Source of the DNA: an uncultured Anaerotruncus sp. | GTDB taxonomy: Bacteria; Bacillota_A; Clostridia; Oscillospirales; CAG-272 | Length of the DNA: 8,313 nt | Reading direction: 5' to 3' | NCBI GenBank assembly: GCA_958414155.1 | Contig: CATYWI010000034.1 | Span: forward strand, 1 to 8,313 | Shown: positions 1-4,393 of the stretch, one piece after another | Layout: each line of letters opens with the position of its first letter | Position numbering within the stretch: position 1 is the first letter of the stretch | Notes under the pieces: generated by a model | What the model was told of the DNA's origin: nothing | Databases searched by the model: none | The model's input: the letters and a program-made list of their open reading frames with translations, nothing else | Position numbers and translations under genes: made by a program

Positions 1-756
1 CGCCGCCTCATCCACGATCTTTCCGCGGGAGGTGTTGACGAAAAGCGCTCCCGGCTTTATCATCGAAAGAAGCCAGCCGTCAACAAGGTGCTCGGTCTCA
101 TCAAAAAGCGGAGTATGAACGGTTATTACGTCGGCTGTCGAAAATATCTCCTCAAGCGACGCCTGCCGCGCGCCGTAGCGCGCCAGTGTTTCATCCGGTA
201 TCTTCACGATATCGTATATGAGCAGCTTTGCGCCGAACGGGCGCAGGTATTCGGCAAGATGATGTCCTATCGCGCCGAAGCTGACTATACCCACAGTCCT
301 TCCCCACAGTCCCTCGGTGTAATAGTCCGCCGAATGCTTCCATTTCTTTTCATTTTTCAGTTCGCCGTAAAAACGCGGGATGTCCCTCAGCGCCGTAAGC
401 ATGTATGCCACGGTGCCCTCGGCTACCGAGCGCGCAAAATAGTCGTTGCCGCTTATCACCCTGATTCCGGCATCCCATTCCGCATCGCTCGTCACCGGCA
501 CGACCGTGCCGCAAAGGTGTGTGTGGAGGCGCAGGCGCGGCGCCGCCGTAATGATATCCGCATCCACGCGCGGTGAACCCCAGAGCGAAACATAAACATC
601 GCAGTCGCCGATCTGCTCCGCAACCTCGGACGCCGTCGGCTTCTTTTTGCCGTCAAACCACACGATATCCCCGAGATCTTCGGCAAACTTTATATTCTCC
701 GGTGGAAAAAATGTGTCAAACACCGTGCCTCGTGCGGCGCTGATAAATGCTTTCAT
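1..756 (-). CDS. D-2-hydroxyacid dehydrogenase family protein, C-terminus beyond the window
   Basis: Family role: NAD(P)-dependent oxidation or reduction of a 2-hydroxy/2-keto acid in the cytoplasm; the substrate cannot be told from sequence. The frame stays open from the ATG at 756 to position 1 (252 codons; the family is usually 310-340), so about the last quarter is missing. Residues 1-100 form the N-terminal part of the substrate-binding domain. Residues 105-252 hold the Rossmann fold, with the dinucleotide loop at 156-164 (GIVSFGAIG) and an acidic Asp182 at the end of the second strand, which favours NAD over NADP. The motif NTSRGKIVDEAA (241-252) carries the conserved catalytic Arg244. 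The partner Glu and His would lie outside. The first glycine of GxGxxG is Ser159. An AAGGAAC ribosome site lies about 10 nt before the ATG. It has its own promoter, so it is probably not dependent on the transporter gene behind it. The family call is firm; the specific enzyme is not. Confidence 0.92.
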   Translation of the reverse strand, partial: MKAFISAARGTVFDTFFPPENIKFAEDLGDIVWFDGKKKPTASEVAEQIGDCDVYVSLWGSPRVDADIITAAPRLRLHTHLCGTVVPVTSDAEWDAGIRVISGNDYFARSVAEGTVAYMLTALRDIPRFYGELKNEKKWKHSADYYTEGLWGRTVGIVSFGAIGHHLAEYLRPFGAKLLIYDIVKIPDETLARYGARQASLEEIFSTADVITVHTPLFDETEHLVDGWLLSMIKPGALFVNTSRGKIVDEAA

Positions 757-798
757 ATAAAAATACCGTTCCTTAGTTGCTGATTTTCAATATGGTCC

Positions 799-827
799 AT
801 TATATCACCGCCGCGCCGTCATGTCAA
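799..827 (-). promoter_or_regulatory. Consensus sigma-A promoter of the hydroxyacid dehydrogenase gene
   Basis: Read on the minus strand: -35 TTGACA (827-822), a 17-nt spacer, and -10 TATAAT (804-799). Both hexamers match the consensus in all six bases. The predicted start is near 792, giving a leader of about 36 nt. The -35 box overlaps the TGA stop codon (826-824) of the upstream cotransporter gene. Confidence 0.88.
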
Positions 828-2581
828 CCTTTTGCGCCGGGAAGCGCGTATTTGTGAAGATACTTTTCCACCTCGCCGGGAAATGCGGCGTCCTCGCGCA
901 CGATCCTCCGCCGTTCGTGTACCGTTCCGTCCGAGCCGTGCGACGCGGCTGAGATCGCCGCCGCGTGGTCGGCGATGCGTTCAAGCGACGAAATTATTTT
1001 GTCAAGGCATATCCCGCAGCGCGCGTCCCCACTGACGCTCATACGCGCCACGATACGCCGCGACACCTCGCCGGTAAGTCTGAGCACCGCCTCTCGCGCC
1101 GGCTCGGCGGCAGAGCCGTCATCGCCGGCAGACGGCGGCGCCAGAGAATCGCGCAGAAGCCCGCGCACGGCGTCTATGCATACGTCGAGCTCGCCGAGCG
1201 TTTCGGCATCCGGCAACAGTCCGTCGCCGGTCATTTTTGCCGCGGTATCCGATATCACCGCGGCATGGTCGCCTATCCGCTCGGCATCGCCGACCGCACT
1301 GTAAAGCGCATATATCCGACCGCTCAACCGCTCGTCCGCGATCTTTACAAGATACGACCTTACCGAATCCTCATACGCATCTATCAGCCGTTCGTTTTCC
1401 GCCAGCTTTTGCCGCGCCTCCTCGTTTTCCCCCGAAAGCCCGGAAACGGCAAGACCGAAATTTTCCTCCGCCAGTCCGCACATTCTGAAAAACGCCGCGC
1501 GCGCCATTGAATATGCAAACATGGGAGCCGACAGAAAACGCCCGTCAAGTATGCTGTAACCGTCAAAGCCATGCGCGCCGTCCGCACTCTGCACAGGCGA
1601 ATCCTTTTTGATTTTATCCGGAATGGTAAGAAGCGCGAGCCGCTCCAGCCCTTGTGCGAACGGAAGCAGGATCAGCGTGGAAAAAACGTTGAACGCCGTG
1701 TGCATCGCCGCTATCGAAAATGCGTCGGCAGGCGCGGAAAGATAACCTGCAAGCCCTCCGAAAAGCCGCCACACCCCGACCGCAGTCAGTGTTGCCGCCG
1801 TGCCTATCACATTAAAATAAAGGTGGATGAACGCCGCACGGCGGGCATTTTTGCCCGCGCCGAGTCCCGAAAGAAGCGTTGTAAGGCAGGTTCCGATATT
1901 TTGTCCCAGTATTATCGGCAGCGCCGCACCGCGCGTGAGCGCTCCGGAGGCGGCAAGCGCCTGCAATATTCCGACCGATGCCGAGGACGACTGTATTATC
2001 GCCGTAAGCAGCGCTCCCGCCACAATGCCCAGAAACGGGTTGGAAAACACGGTGAGCATGCGCACAAAATCCTCGTTCTGCGCCAGCGGCTTTACCGTGT
2101 CGCTCATCAGCTCCATGCCGAATATCAGCACGGTAAAGCCAAGAAAGGCATACCCGAGGTCGCGCCGCCTGCCGGTACGCGAGTCCATTATAAATACGAT
2201 CCCGACTGCCGCCAGCACAGACGCAACAGCCGCGGGACTTAAAAGTCCCGCCTTACCGCCGAGCTGTGTGAGCGACAGCACCCACGAGGTAAAGGTCGTA
2301 CCGAGGTTTGCCCCCATTATGACGCCCACCGACTGTGAAAGCGTCATGATACCGGAATTGACGAATCCGACCACCATCACCGTAATGGCGCTTGAGGACT
2401 GCACGATAGCGGTCGCGACAGCGCCGAGCGCCACACCGCGAAGCGGAGTGCGGCAGAGCCGTCCGAGCCATCCCTGCGGTCTGCCGTCGCTGAGCCGGCG
2501 CAGACTTTCTCCCATCACGTTCATACCGAAAAGAAAGAGCGCCAGCCCGCTGGCAAAGTCAAGAATTGAGAGGATATTCAA
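824..2581 (-). CDS. Na+/phosphate cotransporter (NptA / Na_Pi_cotrans type) with C-terminal PhoU-like domain
   Basis: Inner-membrane sodium-coupled phosphate transporter by family. The 585-aa length fits the bacterial NptA group. The N-terminal half carries the inverted duplication typical of the family: QSSSA at 61-65 followed by GANLGT at 90-95, and QSSSA at 197-201 followed by GQNIGT at 226-231. Many hydrophobic helices lie between residues 5 and 320. Residues about 345-560 are a helical PhoU-like cytoplasmic domain with two metal-site motifs, AERIGDHA (433-440) and LERIADHA (533-540). The start is placed at TTG (2581-2579) because AAAGGTG sits 8 nt upstream and the product then begins MNILSILDFASGLALFLFGM, the usual family N-terminus. 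An in-frame GTG at 2629 would add 16 polar residues and lacks a ribosome site. No pst or phoR genes adjoin it, no Pho box was recognised, and no clear promoter was found. A strong terminator lies just upstream, so any promoter must be weak or downstream of that hairpin. Confidence 0.93.
   Translation of the reverse strand: MNILSILDFASGLALFLFGMNVMGESLRRLSDGRPQGWLGRLCRTPLRGVALGAVATAIVQSSSAITVMVVGFVNSGIMTLSQSVGVIMGANLGTTFTSWVLSLTQLGGKAGLLSPAAVASVLAAVGIVFIMDSRTGRRRDLGYAFLGFTVLIFGMELMSDTVKPLAQNEDFVRMLTVFSNPFLGIVAGALLTAIIQSSSASVGILQALAASGALTRGAALPIILGQNIGTCLTTLLSGLGAGKNARRAAFIHLYFNVIGTAATLTAVGVWRLFGGLAGYLSAPADAFSIAAMHTAFNVFSTLILLPFAQGLERLALLTIPDKIKKDSPVQSADGAHGFDGYSILDGRFLSAPMFAYSMARAAFFRMCGLAEENFGLAVSGLSGENEEARQKLAENERLIDAYEDSVRSYLVKIADERLSGRIYALYSAVGDAERIGDHAAVISDTAAKMTGDGLLPDAETLGELDVCIDAVRGLLRDSLAPPSAGDDGSAAEPAREAVLRLTGEVSRRIVARMSVSGDARCGICLDKIISSLERIADHAAAISAASHGSDGTVHERRRIVREDAAFPGEVEKYLHKYALPGAKG
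2232..2251. repeat. Perfect intragenic hairpin inside the cotransporter gene
   Basis: The arms GCGGGACTT (2232-2240) and AAGTCCCGC (2243-2251) are exact reverse complements separated by AA. The stretch encodes the loop near residues 111-117 (AGLLSPA) of the cotransporter. No T-tract follows on the minus strand, so it is not a terminator for its own gene. It may affect mRNA folding, or be chance in GC-rich coding sequence. Confidence 0.6.
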
Positions 2582-2634
2582 AGCAAAAAACACCTTTCCG
2601 AAAGCTGAATTGCCCTTATTATCCCCCACATGAT

Positions 2635-2666
2635 AAAAAAATACCCGCGCGGAGCGGTCCGGCGGG
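2635..2666 (-). terminator. Intrinsic terminator reading leftward, just upstream of the cotransporter gene
   Basis: The hairpin arms are CCCGC (2644-2648) with GCGGG (2662-2666), then CGGA (2650-2653) with TCCG (2658-2661), closing a GCGG tetraloop with one bulged base at 2649. On the minus strand the stem is followed by TA and then seven Ts (2641-2635). It would stop transcripts coming from the zinc-ribbon gene at 2914-3429. Between that gene and this hairpin lies the palindromic element. Confidence 0.82.
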
Positions 2667-2677
2667 GATTGATATAC

Positions 2678-2716
2678 GGGGTGTTAAAAAACTCAAATTG
2701 AGTTTTTTAACACCCC
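2678..2716. repeat. Left palindrome of the element: 19-bp perfect arms, 1-nt centre
   Basis: The arm GGGGTGTTAAAAAACTCAA (2678-2696) and its exact reverse complement (2698-2716) surround a single A at 2697. With such a short loop it could extrude as a cruciform, or fold as a long RNA hairpin when transcribed from either strand. Confidence 0.95.
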
Positions 2717-2730
2717 CGACGACTTGTTCT

Positions 2731-2808
2731 CGGCGGCTGAACACCGCCGTTTTGCCGTCAATAAACGCTAAAAGCGAAAAACAAAGACACGGGTCGGCAA
2801 AACCGACC
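2731..2808. other. Three consecutive small hairpins in the interior of the element
   Basis: First hairpin: CGGCGG (2731-2736) with CCGCCG (2744-2749), followed by TTTT on the plus strand. Second: CGCT (2766-2769) with AGCG (2773-2776), loop AAA. Third: GGTCGG (2792-2797) with CCGACC (2803-2808), loop CAAAA. Together with the terminator-like stem at 2821-2848 and the two terminal palindromes they make six stems in 208 bp. No gene was recognised in this stretch. Confidence 0.7.
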
Positions 2809-2820
2809 AAGATCGCATTA

Positions 2821-2848
2821 AAAATGCCGGAATCCTGACCGGCATTTT
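2821..2848 (-). terminator. Terminator-like hairpin downstream of the zinc-ribbon gene, within the element
   Basis: The arms AAAATGCCGG (2821-2830) and CCGGCATTTT (2839-2848) are perfect 10-bp complements with an 8-nt loop. On the minus strand the stem runs into TTTTT. It could end transcription of the zinc-ribbon gene about 65 nt past its stop codon. On the plus strand it also ends in TTTT, so it may act both ways. Confidence 0.75.
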
Positions 2849-2850
2849 GA

Positions 2851-2885
2851 GTGGCTGTTAAAAACATCGAGTTTTTAACAGCCAC
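2851..2885. repeat. Right palindrome of the element: 15-bp perfect arms, 5-nt loop
   Basis: The arm GTGGCTGTTAAAAAC (2851-2865) and its exact reverse complement (2871-2885) enclose ATCGA. It shares the TGTTAAAAA core with the left palindrome but has a different outer end, so the two are related and not identical. Confidence 0.95.
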
Positions 2886-2913
2886 ATACAGTGCGGATAT
2901 TATATGCGAAATT

Positions 2914-3429
2914 TTATTTCACTATCTTTATGCTGCCGATAAGGGGAAGTTCCTTTGCCTTGCCCTGAACGGCATTGATGATACCGATGATGACAAGCGC
3001 AAAGCATGCGACAGAGGCAAGAGAGAAAACGATGGAAATGACAATCCCAAGAATCGGGATACCGGCGAATATCGACCTTGCGAGTCTCGCGCACACTGCT
3101 ACGCAGGTATCAACTATAAAGAGAACAAGTCCCTGATTGGCGTGGAAGCGTGCAAATTTTGAATCCTTGGCGGCAAAAAGCGGGATGATGAAAAGGATCC
3201 ATATGTAGGACAGAACCGACATGCCTTTGTTTTTGGCAATATCGTCCCGGTCGAACGATTCGGTCGTATCGGGTGTGTTTATGATCTTCTCGAACTCGTT
3301 TTCATTTCCTTTTCCGTTTTCGTTTTTTGCACTGCCGTCCGCCTTATTGCTTCCGGTTGCTTCACCGCACTTGGGACAGAACTTTGCGCCTTCATCGATC
3401 TCGGCGCCGCATTTTGAACAGAATGCCAT
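2914..3429 (-). CDS. Zinc-ribbon membrane protein with Tic20/DUF4870-like region
   Basis: 171 aa. Residues 1-24 form a zinc ribbon with two Cys pairs, CSKC (4-7) and CPKC (18-21), the usual N-terminal tag of clostridial membrane proteins. Residues 25-67 are a charged, low-complexity linker rich in Asn, Lys, Glu and Gly. From residue 70 there are about three hydrophobic segments (roughly 71-87, 99-117 and 120-152), with FARFHANQGLVLFIV (91-105) matching the H-x-x-Q-G-L signature of DUF4870/Tic20-like proteins. The C-terminus ends in a short basic tail. It probably sits in the cytoplasmic membrane with the ribbon in the cytosol; its molecular role is unknown. The ATG at 3429 has GGAGGA 7 nt upstream. 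It is transcribed alone from a consensus promoter and diverges from the DUF2975 operon. Confidence 0.85.
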   Translation of the reverse strand: MAFCSKCGAEIDEGAKFCPKCGEATGSNKADGSAKNENGKGNENEFEKIINTPDTTESFDRDDIAKNKGMSVLSYIWILFIIPLFAAKDSKFARFHANQGLVLFIVDTCVAVCARLARSIFAGIPILGIVISIVFSLASVACFALVIIGIINAVQGKAKELPLIGSIKIVK

Positions 3430-3448
3430 GATAAATCCTCCGATGCTC

Positions 3449-3472
3449 GTGACGGCGCTGTGCGCACGTCAC
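3449..3472 (-). promoter_or_regulatory. 5' leader hairpin of the zinc-ribbon gene
   Basis: The arms GTGACG (3449-3454) and CGTCAC (3467-3472), extended by GCGC (3455-3458) and GCGC (3462-3465), make a 10-bp stem with a 3-nt loop and one bulged base at 3466. It begins about 9 nt after the predicted transcript start and ends before the GGAGGA ribosome site. It may stabilise the mRNA or be a protein-binding operator; no known riboswitch class was recognised. Confidence 0.6.
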
Positions 3473-3487
3473 TTATTATGATATATT

Positions 3488-3516
3488 ATTATATTATAAA
3501 TCAGCCCGCTTGTCAA
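3488..3516 (-). promoter_or_regulatory. Consensus sigma-A promoter of the zinc-ribbon gene
   Basis: On the minus strand: TTGACA (3516-3511), a 17-nt spacer, and TATAAT (3493-3488). All twelve consensus bases match. The predicted start is near 3481, giving a leader of about 50 nt. The sequence around the -35, GCTATTGACAA (3520-3510), is repeated exactly at the divergent promoter. Confidence 0.9.
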
Positions 3517-3542
3517 TAGCGAATTCATCAATCCGTCACTCG

Positions 3543-3599
3543 CCGAAAATGCTCCCCCAAAGATCGATAAACCGAAAATATTTATCGTTTTTCGATAAA
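3543..3599. promoter_or_regulatory. Cluster of short repeats upstream of the DUF2975 operon promoter
   Basis: CGATAAA occurs at 3565-3571 and 3593-3599, and as its inverse TTTATCG at 3581-3587. Any two neighbouring copies can therefore form an inverted repeat (loops of 9 and 5 nt). CCGAAAAT occurs twice (3543-3550 and 3572-3579). The cluster ends 6 bp before the -35 box of the rightward promoter, the position of an activator or repressor site. The binding protein is unknown. Confidence 0.5.
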
Positions 3600-3605
3600 A
3601 AGCTA

Positions 3606-3634
3606 TTGACAAACGATTTGCGGCGTGATATACT
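3606..3634 (+). promoter_or_regulatory. Sigma-A promoter of the DUF2975-XRE-DUF4173 operon
   Basis: -35 TTGACA (3606-3611), a 17-nt spacer, and -10 TATACT (3629-3634). The hexamers match the consensus in 11 of 12 bases. The predicted start is near 3641, giving a leader of about 49 nt that contains the palindrome at 3647-3661. Confidence 0.88.
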
Positions 3635-3646
3635 GTATGCAGAACA

Positions 3647-3661
3647 CGGAATAATATTCCG
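3647..3661. promoter_or_regulatory. Candidate operator palindrome in the operon leader
   Basis: CGGAATA-A-TATTCCG is a perfect 15-bp palindrome with an odd centre, lying at about +7 to +21 from the predicted transcript start. Length, symmetry and place suit a site for a small dimeric HTH repressor. The operon's own Cro/C1-type regulator is the obvious candidate, which would make the operon autoregulated. This is inference. Confidence 0.5.
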
Positions 3662-3689
3662 ACGTAACAAAGGAAAAGAGGAAAAAAAT

Positions 3690-4157
3690 ATGCCCAGGAT
3701 AGGAAGACGTGCCTCGTGCACTATCTCACTTGTTATGTCTGCGCTCACTCTTGCAACCGTGGCTGTCGCCGCCGTCTTTATGCCGCGCATAGTCGATGCA
3801 TTCTGCGAGATACGCGGCGACATGACCGGTGTGCCGTTTTACCTTCATCACTCATTTATACTGATCGTAGCATACCTTATACTCGCCGATGTCGCCGCAT
3901 GTGATACGGTGTTGCTTTCGCTTCTTCTCGCCATCAGACGCGAAGAAGTATTTTCGGCGGCAAACGTGGCGCGCATACGCGCCGTGTCGTGGGGCTGTAT
4001 TGCCGCCGCGGTTCTGTTTGCGGCTCTGGCACCGAAATTCTATGTCTCTGCTGCAGTTGCCTTTATCGCCTTCTTTGTCGGGCTTTGCTTAAGGATCGTC
4101 AAAAATGCATTTGAAGAAGCCGTTGCTCTCAAGGAAGAGAACGATTTCACTATCTGA
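3690..4157 (+). CDS. DUF2975 domain membrane protein
   Basis: 155 aa, close to the usual family length. Four hydrophobic segments are visible (about 12-32, 54-80, 100-116 and 117-137), so it is a small polytopic membrane protein. The C-terminus, residues 134-155, contains LRIVKNAFEEAVALKEENDF and ends in TI, the characteristic DUF2975 tail. It is the first gene of an operon with a YozG-type regulator, the same pairing as yoaS-yozG in Bacillus and many clostridia. The family's molecular function is not established; a sensor or partner of the regulator is one idea. The ATG at 3690 is chosen because of the purine-rich GAGG site 8 nt before it. The frame opens further upstream but runs through the promoter. 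It is separated from the next gene by 11 nt. Confidence 0.88.
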   Translation: MPRIGRRASCTISLVMSALTLATVAVAAVFMPRIVDAFCEIRGDMTGVPFYLHHSFILIVAYLILADVAACDTVLLSLLLAIRREEVFSAANVARIRAVSWGCIAAAVLFAALAPKFYVSAAVAFIAFFVGLCLRIVKNAFEEAVALKEENDFTI

Positions 4158-4168
4158 GGAGGCTTCGG

Positions 4169-4393
4169 ATGATAACGGTCAATCTTGATGTTATGATGGC
4201 AAAGCGCAAGATCTCGCTCGGCGAGCTTGCCGAACACGTGGGTATCACGCAGGCAAACCTTTCGATACTGAAAAACAACAAAGCAAAGGCGATACGCTTT
4301 TCAACACTTGACGCCATATGCCGCGCACTTGACTGCCGCGTGGAGGACATTCTCGAATACGAAGCAAAGGAGACTGAAGATGAACAGCAATGA
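4169..4393 (+). CDS. YozG-type Cro/C1 (XRE) family transcriptional regulator
   Basis: 74 aa, almost nothing but a helix-turn-helix domain. The segment SLGELAEHVGITQANLSILK (16-35) is the HTH, with the recognition helix around ITQANLSILKN. NNKAKAIRFSTLDAICRALD (36-55) and the following DILEYE are the typical family tail. No sensor domain is present, so any signal must come through a partner, plausibly the membrane proteins on either side. The start is certain: AGGAGG lies 6 nt before the ATG. The stop overlaps the next gene by 14 nt, implying coupled translation. It probably regulates its own operon and perhaps the divergent zinc-ribbon gene; the palindrome at 3647-3661 and the heptamers at 3565-3599 are candidate sites. 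Confidence 0.93.
   Translation: MITVNLDVMMAKRKISLGELAEHVGITQANLSILKNNKAKAIRFSTLDAICRALDCRVEDILEYEAKETEDEQQ

Larger units (their letters stand above)
2678..2885. mobile_element. MITE-like non-coding palindromic element, 208 bp, flanked by ATAC direct repeats
   Basis: Two long palindromes mark the ends (2678-2716 and 2851-2885). They share the core TGTTAAAAA(A)CTC, so the outer ends also form imperfect terminal inverted repeats: GGGGTGTTAAAAAACTC on the left against GTGGCTGTTAAAAACTCG read inward from the right. The tetramer ATAC occurs directly outside both ends (2674-2677 and 2886-2889), as expected of a 4-bp target duplication. Between the palindromes are four further hairpins. No transposase is present. 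It lies in the gap between the zinc-ribbon gene and the terminator at 2635-2666. A frame is open through it on each strand, but the minus one begins inside the palindrome without a ribosome site. Alternatives are a REP/BIME-like structured repeat or a structured RNA. The palindromes are certain; the mobile-element reading is inference. Confidence 0.6.

Noticed and set aside
88..576. Plus-strand open frame opposite the dehydrogenase gene
   Set aside because: The minus strand encodes an unbroken, recognisable hydroxyacid dehydrogenase over the same bases; the plus frame is basic and without motifs.
1827..2633. Long plus-strand open frame antisense to the cotransporter gene (268 codons)
   Set aside because: The product is rich in Pro, Ser, Ala and Arg with no family features, and is the expected antisense shadow of a GC-biased gene that has clear NptA motifs on the other strand. 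The same reasoning removes the frames at 965-1510 and 1571-2242.
2566..2838. Plus-strand open frame of 90 codons across the start of the cotransporter gene and the element
   Set aside because: It overlaps the cotransporter start antisense, then runs through the terminator and hairpins; no ribosome site or recognisable protein.
2619..2885. Minus-strand open frame of 88 codons spanning the palindromic element
   Set aside because: It starts with GTG inside the right palindrome, has no ribosome site, and its sequence is dictated by inverted repeats and the terminator. It is probably fortuitous, although copies with conserved reading frame elsewhere would change this.
3543..3599. Short repeats considered as a CRISPR array
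   Set aside because: Units are 7-8 bp, irregularly spaced and in alternating orientation, with no spacer-repeat periodicity and no cas genes nearby.
3510..3689. Upstream extension of the DUF2975 frame
   Set aside because: The extra codons run through the -35/-10 promoter, the heptamer repeats and the leader palindrome. ATG 3690 has the ribosome site and gives the family-typical N-terminus.
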